Part shown: positions 10,701 through 25,132 of the stretch, in pieces
How the letters are laid out: the number at the start of each line of letters is the position of its first letter
Numbering within the stretch: position 1 is the first letter of the stretch
Source: Carnegiea gigantea
Taxonomy: Eukaryota; Streptophyta; Magnoliopsida; Caryophyllales; Cactaceae
Direction: 5' to 3'
DNA length: 64,000 nt
Assembly: GCA_029747015.1 (NCBI GenBank)
Contig: JAKOGI010000004.1
Coordinates: 1,275,001-1,339,000 of the forward strand
Notes under the pieces: model-generated
The model's input: the letters and a program-made list of their open reading frames with translations, nothing else
What the model was told of the DNA's origin: nothing
The model's database searches: none
Translations under genes and position numbers: made by a program

Positions 10701-13700
10701 GCAACCTCAAGACATCATTAAGGCCCTCCCTTGGGGGGGGGGGGTCTTTGAACCTTACGATGTCCAAATTATTATCAATATGCGATGATTGGTCATTAGT
10801 AGCTTTTGATCCATCATGTATGCAAGTGGATTCTTTTTCTAGTTTTCCTTGTGTTTACTTGTTTAATACTGCCTAAATTTTGTGTAGCCAGTGTGGAGAG
10901 ACTGGTATTTGTTGTAGCCCATTATCCGCCTTTATTGTATTTCCTCAGTGGTATGGTTTGTGCTTGTGTTCCTGAGCTTATTATAGCATCTTTAGGCACA
11001 CTTAGGGGTGGCAATGGGCAGGATTTGGATCGGATCTACTTAGATCCAGACCCATTTTAATTTTCTGGGTCTGGGTCCTGATCCAGTTTAGACCCATTGG
11101 ATCTAAAAGTTGAGATCCATTTCTAGATCTATTGGGTCTATGGATCTCAAACGGATCCTAAATGGATCCATAACCTTACAAATGCATATTAAGGGTTTAA
11201 GATATGTAGTAACCATTCAATAAACACATTAACACAATTTTCAATAAAGAAGGTAGCAATATACGAGATATAAGATAACAATAACTTTAGTGTGACAACT
11301 AATGAGAAGTGACAACTATAATAGTACCTCATATAACTAAGTCTCCTCAAAAACTACTGAGAAGTGACAACTATAATAGTTCCGCATACAATCAAGTCTC
11401 CTCAAAATCATATTCCAGCAATCGAAATACTAAAACAAGTTCCATGATAATTCATAAGATCCATAGAACGAATAATAACCGACAATTGTTATAGTGGAAA
11501 TATATGTTGACTAAATTATTGTAGTGAAGATAAATGTTAAATATATAAATACATTTTGAACACAAAATTCAGATTCAACTTCTTTTGATATTTGTTATTA
11601 GTAGTGAAGTTTCGATCTAAATTATTGAAGTTGAATTTTGCATTGTTGCTACTAAATTCCAAATAACATCACAAGAAATAGATTGAAAAGTGATTTATTT
11701 TAATTTTATTTAATTATACAACAGTATTATTATCCTTTAGTATTACTAATGGGTATATGGATTGAGTGGATAGGATTGGATAATTATTCACTTGGCACAC
11801 ATGCCTATCCCTAGAAATGGAGACTAGCAATGTACGATATGTCAAGAACAAATAGAGAGGGGGTAAGTTTAAAAGATTTGTTTGTTGGATTTTTGGGTTA
11901 CAAGAGTAATGGGTCCAATGGATCCAATGGATCGTGTTTGGATCTAAGCAATGGACTCATCTTTAGACCCTTTTAAGATCCATATCCTTTTTGAGATCCA
12001 TTAAATCCAAAAATAATGAGTCTAGACCCATCCAAATAGGGCGGATCTGATGGATCTGGGCCAGATCCAAGATCCATTGCCACCCCTAGGCACACTCTTG
12101 ATTTTCAGAGAAGTTACGAGATAACACATGGTCAAAAAGCCACCCTTATATGGAACCTTGTGACCATCAATGCATGCAATTGATTTATCTGTGCTGTCAA
12201 GAGCTGACTGGGCACTATGATTCACTGTTTCTATTCATGTTTGTTCTCATGGATCAGGTCATGCCTTGACTTTTCACTCCTTTAGTTGGTTCTGCATTAA
12301 TCTTGACTTTTGCTGCTATTGGTCTGCATATTTTTCATATAATATTTCATGCTGTCCTATTTCAAGCAAAGTTACTGCTTTGGCTTTAAGTCTACAACAA
12401 AGAATGTTTGCTACTTGCAGGATTCTCCAGTCTTCAACTATCTCAGCACTCTGTCGCCTATTAGAACGTTCAATTTGAGTAGCAGTGCACAGTCATTCCA
12501 CCTTTTCAATTTTGCATCACCTCCATCTGCTCTGACTTCACCACTGAATAATTGCTCTAAGGACTCTAAGATTACAAGGTGAAGATCTATATTGTTGACA
12601 GGAGCCCACTGATGCTATGCAATATTTTCCTCTATTGGATGTGAATTATTTTCTCTTTCTCCTGGTTCAGAGCGATTCTTCTTCCTGATGAACCGAAGAA
12701 CAACAATTTACAGAATCGCATTGAAGACCGAAGTGCTGGGACCTTAAATGCTGCAGAACAGAGTGATGTGCATGATGAAGAGGTGGGAAATTTTGGTTCA
12801 GGTGGAGAAGCAAATGTCAGTACAAGTGCTGAAGCCTTAAAGCTGGTTATTGAGCTTCCAAAATCCTTAAAGTATGATTCTGGTAGTCCAGAGAATAAGA
12901 TCTCACTCTCTGATAGTGTGAAGACAGAAACGGAATCTAATGTGGCTGGCACAGAAATATCCTCTGCAGAGCTTGTTCAAAGTGTTACCAAGGACGCAGA
13001 CAGGTCATTCGAAAATGAAATGGGCGAGCAGAGAATTCAGATGGAGCAAAACAAGGAAGTATGTGACTGGGAGAAGTTCATTGATGAAGCTTCCGATATC
13101 TTGAGCTGTGGTACACCAAGCAAGGAAAAACATCAGGAGGAGCCAGATGAGAAATGTGTTGATTCCGGAACACTATCTTTTGTTGCAACAGTTTTGCAGT
13201 CCCCAAATGATTTTGATGATACAAAGAAAATGGATTCTGCCTGCCCTCTTATCTTCTCTGAAAATCATGACATGGACACTCCTTTGAATAAATCAGGCGC
13301 CGCAAAGACAAATGAAGCAGATCTCATCTCAGCTGGCAAATCTTGTGCTGTACTTACTGAGGAAGTGGTCAATTACTCAAGCACTGAACAAGATGACAAG
13401 GTAGGGACGAACTTGCATCTTGTAGCTTTTTTTCAGCTATCTTCCATTGCTGAACTATTTTATTTTTTGTTTTGCAATTAGATATGTTTGCAAGCACCTT
13501 CTTCTGATGTTTGATTAATCTATGGACCCTTGACTGGAGTGTTCTGTTGCAGCCACTTTCATTTAGCAATTTAATGCATTTCATAGACAAAGTTTGTTAC
13601 TGAGCCTTCAGTGCCTCTTGATAAACAAGACATACTCAGTTCAATGGAAAACTGGGGAGGGGGCAGAATGCAGAATGTTGTCTGCCTAGTCTCAAGTGAT

Positions 13701-16700
13701 AGATGAATTTGCCAAACTCTTGCTGTTCTCAGTTTGTGTGCTATAATCTTTGTGAACGACTCCAATGCTGATGAATCCATGATACTTTACTCTTTGCAAT
13801 GTCAACTTCTGATGTCAGATTTTGAAATCTGAGATTCTGTGTAATTATCATGATTTCTTGATCATCATTATGCTGGTTCATTTTGACTCAAGTAGATACT
13901 TGGCATGCTGTCTCATCTTTACTAAAGTACCATGTTAGATACTTGAGAACTGGACCTCGGTATGTGTCACCCCCTCCCCCCTTCTTTTGCCAGGAGTTTC
14001 TTTTTAGACTGAAAACATTCAAAACTTTTTGGACAATTGCAAGGATGATGTTGGCACCTTTGTGGGGCAGTCAACACTAGCACAGGTGTGGTCAAGTCCA
14101 CTTGCAGTCCAAGTAAACTGACTAATTATTAACACATTCTAATTATGTTCAGCAAATGATTGGATCTGGTTTCTTTATTAAAGGGTACATGGTCAAGTCG
14201 TTCATTGTTGTATTTGCCACTGTAATGGTTTCTGTTTTGGGTTGACTTGTTTATTTGACTGAGAACTGATCCAACATTTTATTTATGTCTCTGGTCTTGT
14301 CCTCAGCAGCAGAAAATGACAAGAAGGCGTTGCCTAGTGTATGAGATGTCTGGAACTCATTACAGGAAACTGCTGGACAGTTCTCCTATTTCAAAACCGC
14401 CTGTTAGTCCAAACACCTCAAAAGAGAAGTGTTTGGCTGCAAACAAACCTGGAAGCAACAAATTTTCATCACTTGTTCCTGGTATTGGTTTGCACTTAAA
14501 TGCTATTGCAGCTACAGCAAAAAACAAAATAATTGTCAAGAGACAGACTTTGACCTGTAGAAGGCAGTTAATAAGTTCTCCGCACACCATAACTTCAATG
14601 GATTTGCCAAGTTCTGACATAAAATCTTTTAATAGTCCAATTGTCCCCAGCCTTGCTGGGAGCGACAGCAATGAGCAGAAAGATGAGGTGGTTCAGGCAA
14701 TTCAAAACCCCTGTCAGAGTTCTGTATTTGGAGAGGGCATTGAATTTCCTCCGAGTTCGCCCAAAAAGAAGAGGTATATAAATACTACCCTGATTTGTCT
14801 TTCTGCCATTTTGGCTTTGGTTTCTTTTGCCTCTAGTTCTCATTATTCCCCCAACCACCCTCCCTTTCTCTCCCTAGCACTTAAATCCCTGAAGCCTTGG
14901 CCACCTAAGCACCTCCTTCAAGGGCAGTAGAACAAGGAGGGACTGTATTTCGTTGCTAATTCCGTTTGTTTTTCGAACTCTGCAGGCGAAAGCTAGAAAA
15001 TAGTGGGGATGATGATTCTTGCAAACGGTGCAATTGTAAGAGGTCAAAGTGCTTGAAGCTGTGAGTGAAACTACCGGACTTGAGCTCTGATAATGATGTA
15101 CTTGCTGATTTAGTTGGCGATGTCCCTGTGCATATCATTTCCATTGTTGCAGTCCCATCCAAGAGTCTATTTAATTAATTGTCGTATTTATAAGAAATGC
15201 ATGCAGTTCTCCTGAATGTTCAATTTTAATCCAGTGAGGAGAAAACCTTGGCCGGGGGGGGGAGGGTGGAATCATAAGATCAGCTCTTGTGAAGAATGCT
15301 CAAGAACCAAAGTGCTGCTTGATAAGACTGTAAATTTGGTTAGGCGAACTGCACGGTTGAGGGCAGAGAACGAAATCTTGACTGAGAGAGATGCAAATAA
15401 GAGTCCTATTTTGTGGTAGATACTTGTCTTGGAAGTTACTATTGTTCAAATATATTAAATGCTCCATACACTGTTTTCAAAAAAAGGACAAGAAATAAGT
15501 GAAATATGGAACGGAAGTCCTCGGCTCTCCAGAAAAACATGCAAAACTAAAGGCGAACAGAGGGCAGATGAATTTTTTACTAGCAGCTCATCTTTTGTTC
15601 CCATGATTAAGGCTCAACAACTCTATATTCTATTCTAAGTTGGAACAGAAATTTGCCACAACGTCAACAAACATGGATACAAGCTGTTTTTGCTAGTCCT
15701 ATTTTGGTATCCATTCACATTTGACAGCTTCCTCATTTGGTTATTCTTTGATGCAGTTACTGTGAGTGTTTTGCAGCTGGTTTATACTGTGTTGACTCCT
15801 GTAACTGCCAAGATTGCTTGAACAAGCCTATTCATGAAGAAACCGTTCTTGAAACTCGTCGGCAGATAGAATCTCGCAATCCACTTGCATTTGCTCCAAA
15901 GGTTATAAGATGTTCCAGCACTGCACATAATGGGGTAGGATTTTGTACTAACTTGTGTTTTGCAGAGTTAACAAAATGTTATCTAAGACTGCATGTTTAT
16001 AAACTAAATTCTCATGTAGGATGAGCTAGAGAAAACTCCAGCTTCAGCCAGACATAAAAGGGGATGCAACTGTAAAAAGTCCGGCTGCCTCAAGAAATAC
16101 TGTGAATGCTTTCAGGTTCCTTCCTTACTCAATTCACCTCATAATTTATCCCTGTTAAGAAGCTAACAACTAACAAGGCCCCGGGACCTGTCTTTTAAAG
16201 GGTGGTGTTGGGTGCTCTCTAAGCTGCAGATGCGAGGGATGTAAGAATACGTTTGGTCAAAAGGAAGGTAAATGCGTATTTATGCTCGCCATTTCATCTA
16301 ATTTTAGTTCATGGAAACAACCTTTCTGCTTGCAGGGGTCAGGCTATCTTCTATATCTGGTTCTTTTTAGACCCCATATTGGCAAGATCCAGACTGGGTG
16401 GTCTTTGCTCAGTATTCATTACCAACCATACACTCTTAACATTTGTACAATCCCTAGATTCTCTTGAAAAGATTTTCTTAGCATTCTCAAGAGTCTTGCG
16501 ATGATTTCATGGATTGAACATGCACAAAAGCCGAAAGTCCTGCATATGAGTCTCTTGTGGATCTGTCCTATGCATTGTAATTTGTGAGAATTTAGAACCT
16601 ATAACAACACAAGACTTTGCAAATAGCACAATATCATAAGTTTTTGTTTGCCTTTGTCATTTCTTAGGACCTGAAGGTATTGCAATATTCAGAGAAGCTC

Positions 16701-17240
16701 AAATCGAGCCTGAAGAGAGCTCAATCAACGTAAGTTCATATCATGGCATTTCTGAAACGGATGTGGAGCATCAAGGTGAAGTGCCACCAGAGTCTTCCAA
16801 GCAACTAGATCAAGCAAATGCAAAGCCTCTTAAACAAGCGAGGTATTGAAACTTGAATTCATGTAATCGATAGTTACTGCCTTCCATTCATCCTCCATTG
16901 ATACACACTTCTCTTTATTTTGGTCAGGCAACCTCTATGGCAGCCTTTCCTCTTCAATGGCATTACCCCTCAAATCCCTTCAATTGCCAACCCACCACCC
17001 ATTCAACCCTGTGAAAACCGGGTAACCGAAAACCCAGACGAGTCTGATCTCATTGAGGATCTCAAAATAGCCTCAGAGGACGAAACCCCTGAAGTTTTGA
17101 AGGGTGATTACTTGCTTTCTACTTGTGTTAAGTCTGCATCTCCTAATTGTAAAAGAGTTTCATCTCCTCATTGTCATGACTTTGAAACATCTCCTGGTTG
17201 GAGGAGTTGTAGGAAGCTGATTCTGAGATCAATCCCATAA
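7644..17240 (+). CDS. CPP/TSO1-like CXC-domain transcription regulator
   Basis: Ten exons give a 772-residue protein: 7644-7703, 12421-12578, 12671-13400, 14307-14773, 14986-15060, 15757-15934, 16020-16115, 16201-16267, 16668-16842, 16928-17240. All junctions are GT-AG and keep frame. Residues 20-35 ([15 protein letters not shown]) are the conserved TSO1-like N-terminus, and RRRCLVYE follows near residue 322. The CRC domain has two cysteine-rich CXC motifs, about 484-520 ([19 protein letters not shown]) and 571-604 ([17 protein letters not shown]), joined by the linker RNPLAFAPK at 537-545. Family members (TSO1, SOL, tesmin, LIN54) bind CHR-type DNA and act in MuvB/DREAM-like complexes in the nucleus, controlling cell-cycle and meristem genes. 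The end, [12 protein letters not shown], is family-like but stops earlier than usual. Exon 1 encodes only 20 residues and intron 1 is 4.7 kb. Confidence 0.93.
9443..9898 (+). mobile_element. Probable solo LTR in intron 1 of the CXC gene
   Basis: The segment begins TGTTGGG and ends CCCAACA, the TG...CA inverted ends of an LTR. Near its right end it has a GTGGAGTAG...ACCAAACCACATAAAGATTCTTGTG block like the U5 region of many plant Copia elements. The flanking 5-mers (AGTAA and ATAGT) do not match, so there is no visible target duplication. No internal retrotransposon domain adjoins it. Confidence 0.45.
10488..10875 (+). repeat. 200 bp tandem duplication in intron 1
   Basis: The stretch starting ACCAACTATAAATGCAACC at 10488 is repeated from 10688, exactly 200 bp later, with a few changes. 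Both units contain a C-run meeting a G-run after CATTAAGG: at 10524-10543 in copy 1 (about 13 C then 7 G), and CCCTCCCTT followed by 12 G at 10724-10744 in copy 2. Confidence 0.85.
11003..12088. mobile_element. Non-autonomous hAT element in intron 1 of the CXC gene
   Basis: The terminal inverted repeats are TAGGGGTGGCAATGG at the left and CCATTGCCACCCCTA at the right. An exact 8 bp target duplication GGCACACT sits at 10995-11002 and 12089-12096. The 1086 bp interior carries many GGATC/GATCC words near both ends and no transposase. Termini, duplication length and subterminal repeats are typical of hAT-superfamily non-autonomous elements. The perfect duplication fixes the insertion limits. Confidence 0.92.
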
Positions 17241-17965
17241 TTGTAAAAGAGCTTCAAGGGAGCCTCCTATGAACCAAATGTGAAGGCTTGCATCTTTACA
17301 GAAGGCCATCATGGCAGCCCCGGGTGTAATATACAACTGTTCGGAAAGGCTTATTTAGTTTTGGAAGAAGACAGCTTGGTGTCATGTAGATGCATTGAAG
17401 TAGTTAGGGTTAAAGTGTAGTATTTGTACAAAGCGTTGATAGTTTATAGTTTATTGTGCTCTGTTCATGTTTGTAGCATGTAGAATGGTATGTGTGTCTT
17501 GTATGATACCGACTCGTTCATAAGATGTAGCCAGAGTTTTTATAGTTGCTCAAAGTTTTGCTTAAACTCCTTAAATAAATTGTCAAGTGTAGTAGGAAAA
17601 CAAACTACATTTATGCTGTTAGTGTATTCTTCGGACGTAGTGTAATGTTACATGCATTGGCTTAATCACTTAGTTTAGAGAAATTGTGTTCAAGATGTTA
17701 ATCAACTTTTGAAGTTCGACTAGCTCTTATTTCCTATGGTAATGTTCTAGTGTTCTACCGTCTTTGATTTGGGATGAGTTTTCCGGAAATGCCCTAAGTA
17801 CTTATATGTTACATTTAGAAATTATAAACTAGGTTATTTCGACTTTAATTAATCTTGATTTTAAGAAATAAGAAGGTTGAGGCTTGTTTTTAGGAAAAAT
17901 GAAAAATTAAAATGAAAAGGACATCATGTAGAAGTAGAACATGATAAAATAATGTGAATTACTTA
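17241..17965 (+). terminator. 3' untranslated and downstream region of the CXC gene
   Basis: No further coding frame. A plausible poly(A) signal AAATAAAT lies at about 17573, some 330 bp after the stop, preceded by T/G-rich DNA. The rest up to the next MITE is unremarkable. Confidence 0.4.
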
Positions 17966-18551
17966 GGATATGTTCTTTTCGTTGGGAAATAGGTGTTGGT
18001 AAATAGTTAAGTTGGTTGAGATTTGTAGAAATGGATTGAAGTGAGTTGAAATTAGTATTTTTTGTTGAAGTGGATAGAGGTAGGTTGAAACTGATTGAAG
18101 TTGGTTGAAGTTGGTATTTTTTTTTTTTTTGGTGGATATAATGAGTGAAGTTGGTTAATGTAAAAAAGTGATAATAATTTAGTAAGTGTATTGTAAATGC
18201 TCATACATTAACAACTTTTAAATTATTTATGACTTTTTCCATAAAAAATTATTTATGATATTTTTTAATGTATTATTGAGGGAGTTTTTATACGTATAAT
18301 TTTTACATAATAATTTACAAATTACTACTTCAATACACGAACACAAAAAAATTACTGCATGGTATTTTTTTTTTTTGAGAACATAATTAATTTTCATATG
18401 ATAATTTATAAATTGTGAAAATTTGAACGAAATGAGTTAAAATGGGTTGAAATTAATTAAAGTGGGTTAAAATTAAAATTTTTTTTATTAAAGTTGGTAG
18501 AAGTAAGTTGACAGTGATAAAATAAGATTTACGAACAAAAAAAACAGGCCC
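17966..18551. mobile_element. Harbinger-like MITE, GGGCCTGTTC family, copy 1
   Basis: The left end is GGATATGTTCTTTTCGTTGG and the right end ACAGGCCC, with TTA target duplications at 17963-17965 and 18552-18554. The interior is built of degenerate GGTTGAAGTGGGTTGAAGT-like units, as in the copies at 25.1 and 33.4 kb. A 3 bp TTA/TAA duplication with GGGCC-type ends is characteristic of Tourist/PIF-Harbinger MITEs. Confidence 0.75.
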
Positions 18552-18679
18552 TTAAAACATTATCAGTACATAATAAACAACATTTACACAACAGACAACT
18601 TACAATAAGTCATTAATTAGTACATAGAATGTCATGTACCTCACGATCAACAGTCAACACATATCAAATGTGTCTTTTT

Positions 18680-19374
18680 TAATGAGATAAGACCATGTGC
18701 AATCGTTGTCCCGCGGGCCAACAATCCTACGTGGCGGGCGAACGCGTGGTCCAAAATTCTGCATCAACCGGCCCGCGCGCCGAGGCCTAACGGGCGGCTC
18801 ACCCCCACGAGCCAGCCCGCAGCCCATTTTTATTTTTTTTTGCTTTTTCTTTTTTTCTTTTGTTTTTGTATTTTAAAATTCTTATTTGTTTTTTTCCGGG
18901 GTTTTTTTTGGGGTTTTTCTTTTTTTGTTTTTCCTTTTTTCTGTTGGTTTTGTTTTTTAATTTTTATTTGTTTTTCTTTTTAAAAAAATTATTGGGTTTT
19001 CTTTTTTTTTTTGGTATTTTAAAAAGAGGTTGTAATTTTTTTAAAAAATTGTTCAACTATTGTAATTTTTTGGTCAAATATTAACCAATGTTCATTTTTT
19101 TATTTATTTTCGAACTCTTGCAATTATTATGTGCATATTATTTATCCCAAAAAAAACCCAAATAATCAACCAAAATTAAAAAAACTAAACCAATTAAATA
19201 TTGTTAAGTGTGGGGTCCGTTGGTATTATTTTATTTCGTGAGCCAAAGTGGTGAGCCTTTCATTGGAGAGAGTGAAGATTGTGAGCTAAAAAGTTGGAGA
19301 GAGAAATGATGTGGCAGTAGTAGGTTCCTACTGGTGAGCCAAATTTTAAACTCATCATTGAGATTGCTCTAAAC
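18680..19374. mobile_element. GC-rich MITE-like repeat, copy A
   Basis: It starts with AAGACCATGTGCAATCGTTG and has a very GC-rich island (about 18710-18825). A T-rich stretch and a GTGAGCC-rich tail follow, ending CATTGAGATTGCTCT, an imperfect inverted match to the start. A second member with the same GC island, T-rich middle and GTGAG tail lies near 49.9-50.24 kb. No transposase. The superfamily is not clear. Confidence 0.55.
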
Positions 19375-19689
19375 CCTTTATTCATTTTCCCGCGCAAAAG
19401 TACATGATAAGCTGCCCGCATAAATTAATTCCCACTTGACTTTTGAGGGTCATGCTCCTTGAAAACCTCCCCGCCATGCATACTGATTCTAGGTAGGTTT
19501 GTTATTGGTCACCTTTCAAAGCATCAATTGTCTTTGATACTTTTAGACATCACCAATGTGATTGTGTCTCTCATTAAGCTTTGAAAGGAGAGGCTCGTAC
19601 AGCCCTTACCCTTTTACAGGGATAGACCGACTTTATGACTACTGGGATAAAAAAAGCTTAATAATTGCCTTTTCAGATAAATTAAAATT

Positions 19690-19865
19690 AAGTTATTTTT
19701 TATTTTTTTATCTTAGAACTTTCATTTTATTAGAGTTGAGTTACTGTTGGTCCAATAAAAGATAGAACTCTTTCATCATATATTTTCTCCATCCACAAGA
19801 CTCAAACCCAAGATCTTGTTTAAGGGTAACAAGCCCCAGATCATTTAAACCAACCTATGTTGGTC
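19690..19865 (-). mobile_element. tRNA-derived SINE-like element, copy 2
   Basis: Read on the minus strand this matches the copy near 4.9-5.1 kb over about 150 bp, including ACCAACATAGGTTGGTTTAA, a B-box-like GGGTTTGAGTC, then TTGTGGATGGAGAAAATA. The A-box is degraded. It is diverged enough to be old. Confidence 0.58.
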
Positions 19866-21680
<1,815 letters not shown>

Positions 21681-22406
21681 CTAGTATAGATCCGTGCTAT
21701 GCATGAAATATTTTTTAAATGAATTTTTAATTCAAAAATTATACAGCATTCATTTTATAAAATTATTTGTCGCATAAATATTTTCTGAACATTCAGATAA
21801 ATATTATCTGATTTACTTGATCATATAATTAGCAAAATTGACTTTTTCTATCAATGGAAACTTTAATTGGGAAATCAAATCCTTCTCCCTTACCTGTGGA
21901 GTTTTTGTAGTCTCAAATCTCATAAAGTTTAGTTATAAGTGGATTATATCTAAGAAATGAAAAATTAATCCATTAAAAGTAGGTCTTAATTTATAAAATA
22001 ATCATCACATAGTGTGAGATAGTTGGGATCATGTATCACTCACATATAAAATAGGTTCGCTAAGTTATAAGCGAAAAATACCTATTTCTTTACATTAGAT
22101 GACACCGTCTTAAAGAATAATTAGACATTCAAATCTCTTTTAAAATAAAGTAATTTCCTTCTTTGAACTCCTACGTTTATGCATTATACATCAATATTTA
22201 TGAATTACAAATTTTACACCACAACGTATATATATATAACATCTGCTTCTCCCTGTAAAAAAATTCCAAAAACATAACACACATTAGAGACCCTACCTAG
22301 TTATAAACATAGAAAATTATACATAAATTCCTATATAAGGTTTGATTTCCACTCCACTATACTATATAACCCATCTTTTTCTTCTAATGAGTTGATTTGC
22401 TTTTCC

Positions 22407-23111
22407 TAGGGGTGTTCATGGTTCGGGTACCCGAACCAAAGAAGATTTCGGTTCGGGTACCTGAAATTTCGGGTCGACAAAACAGTGAACCATATCTGAA
22501 CCAAAACATTCGGGTAACCAAAATTCGGATACCTGAAAATTTCGGTTCGTGTTTTTGGTTACCCAATAACCAATTTTTCTAAAATGTTTTTTCCTACTTT
22601 GCCTATTAATTTTGTTGTATCTATAATATAGTCATTTCTATTTATGCTATAAAACATTATAGTATTGCGCCAAGTTGCACTTTAAATTATTACACAATAC
22701 AATAATATCACCGGATATCTTATCACCATTCATATTTCAATTAATCTACACTTCTATAAAGTGTAAGCTTGTTAACATCATATTCATGCCCAAGGCATTC
22801 AAACAAAACAATGTAGCAAAATTAAAGTACTTGTGTTCTTCGAGTTTGGGAATATTTGACTTACAAAGTCTTTAGGGAAAGGATAATATAAACAAAGTTT
22901 TGAAGAAGTTTTTAAAAAAAAGTTTCGGATTTTCGAGTGCCCAAATCTTCAAAATGCCCGAACCGTACCCGAACTAATAACCGAAAAAAATATTGGTTCG
23001 GGTATCCGAACCAAAATTTTCAAATATTTCGATTCGGGTATCCGAGATTTCGGATCGGGTAGTGGATTTTTGGTTCGAGTTATTGGTTATGGATATTTTT
23101 GAACACCCTTA
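22407..23111. mobile_element. Non-autonomous hAT element nested in Helitron-like unit
   Basis: The termini are TAGGGGTGTTCAT and TGAACACCCTTA, with an exact 8 bp target duplication GCTTTTCC at 22399-22406 and 23112-23119. Both subterminal regions carry repeated GGTTCGGGTA/TACCCGAACC words. It has no coding capacity. This is a different family from the intron-1 hAT element, which has GATCC words. Confidence 0.92.
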
Positions 23112-23599
23112 GCTTTTCCCTTGTCAATGAGTTGATAACATATATCTGCACTAAAGAAGACTTTTTTAGTTTTGCGAAGATAAAAAAAAATCGAGGGACA
23201 ATAACAATATCAATTAGAATCCTAATATAGAAGATGATTGAGCCAGAGCAGGTAGTATATAGGCAATTCGAGCATACCGTAACATTGAAAAGGAAAGGGG
23301 CTTATTCACTTACAAAATGCAAGAATACAAAAGTCTTAGTTCAGAGTAGCGTGAAGAGAGACGAAGGGTGAGTTGTGGATGATGAGAGTGAGATATAGGG
23401 TGCTTGAGGAGGGTGTAGTTATTGGGTGGATTTTTAGATCTTTCTATAATAAAAAAATAAGATAGTTTTTCTATATAAACGACAGTGATTTAATAAGAGG
23501 ATATTTCAGTTGTAGAGGAGGGTATGAAATTGAGAGAATTGGGAAGTTGTGGTGGAGAAGTCCTTCACGTTGTTTACCCATATTGAGGGTTTTTTCCTC

Positions 23600-23740
23600 A
23601 TAAATTATACTATAATTAATTTTTTCCCCAATTATAGTAGCTGCAAAATTTGAACCATTGATCTTCTAGCAATAAATCCCCACTGTTGAAACCTTTTACT
23701 AATGACATGCTAATTGAGTTAAAGACATTATTCTCTCTAC
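23600..23740 (-). mobile_element. SINE-like fragment
   Basis: On the minus strand it reads like a tRNA-derived head: CTCAATTAGCATGTCATTAG then, about 50 bp later, GGTTCAAATTTTGC as a B-box-like word. A poly-T rich tail lies on the plus strand. The ends are not defined and no second copy was found in the window. Confidence 0.35.
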
Positions 23741-24913
23741 CTTAAAGTACCTGTTTTTTAAGGCTTATTGCCATGCTCTTCCTTCTCTAATCCACTCTCT
23801 TAAAATTGAAAGTCACCCAGATGATTTTTTGGAAGTGAAAGATGTAGGTATGCTAGCATTCGTCAACTTAAAGTTATGTCGATGCAAGAGTTTTCGATTA
23901 ATGTGGACTCTTCACATTATGATATGACCATGTCTTCCACCCTCCCAATGGCAATACTGTTGGCATTGAGCATTAAATTTGTTATTTGAGATTTCAAATT
24001 TCTACTTTCAACTGTTGAACAATTAATTAATTCTACTTGTTTTTCTCAATTACATAGCCTGGTTGTACGTGATGATAGCTCGGCTAGCAAAAATTAATGT
24101 GTTTGGCTGTTGTTCCGAGTAGTAGTTATGGAACAATATAATTTTAGACCATTAACAATGGTGACCGATTAATACATTATACTTCTCTTTGATCAATACC
24201 TGACAACCATAATCTCAATTTGCAAATTAAATCATCTAAAACAGTAGCCAAGCTCATAGATGGGGGTTGTGCCAGTGAAAGCAATTATGAAAGTTGAGCA
24301 TTTCTTTTTGGTGCTAATTGGGAAACTCCATCCAACTTCCAACATTAGATTAAGTTCATAGAAATGGAATATACAAAGGGGAAGAGGTTGTGAGTAAATT
24401 AATATGGACCATATTTCATCTACCATTGAGGAGAGGAAAATATACTTATTACTAAACAGAGGAAAGGGAAAAGAAATTGATGAAGCAAAGGATCAAATTG
24501 GGGGTTGGATATCAGGGAGTGGCATGGGGAGATAGTGAGAGGTTTATATTTGAGAAAGAAAATCAAGAGATGAGAATAATTTTGACTACTATAGTTGAAT
24601 TTTTTTAATTATAGAAGAATCACTTTTTTCTTTCCAAAGCCAAAATATAGGAGTTTGGGTAGAGAAGTTCTTTTGGGATAGGGAAGTTATTGACGTGATA
24701 AGGGAGGAATGTGGGAGCATTGAAGAGACCTTCTAGTGCAAGTAATTTTTTGCTTAGGTTTTGTTATCATTTTAGTAGAACAAAATAGTTATTTCAAACG
24801 CTTGGATTAAATAGATAAATTAATTTAACGGTGTGGATTAAGTCAATCTTCACAAATCACTCTCGTTGTACCATTCTAGAAGTTTACAAAGATTATTATT
24901 ATAATAGTATAGA

Positions 24914-25132
24914 CTAGAGCTAGATTGGATGTCGGGGCATGCCCTGAATATGATTGTACAGATTCGCAATTGAGTATGAAATATCAAATATACATGCTTA
25001 CTTCTTACTTAAAGAAAAATCCAAATGTAATTTATGAAAATTACATTTTTGGATAATTATAATACGATACTACAATTCTAGTTGTATATCAATTTACAAT
25101 ACTACTTGAACTTTATAATATGTTAGTACTTA
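24914..25132. other. Short AT-rich spacer
   Basis: Spacer between the Helitron-like unit and the next MITE. No feature seen. Confidence 0.5.

Larger units (their letters stand above)
21681..24913 (-). mobile_element. Putative non-autonomous Helitron (3.2 kb)
   Basis: On the minus strand the unit begins TCTATACTATTATAATAATA (from 24913) and ends with an imperfect hairpin CATGCATAGCACG followed by GATCTATACTAG (to 21681), then host T. TC...hairpin...CTAG is the Helitron signature, and the same ends appear in the compact element at 48455-49475. The base before TC is G rather than the usual A. No Rep/helicase is present. A hAT element and a SINE-like copy are nested inside. Confidence 0.6.
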
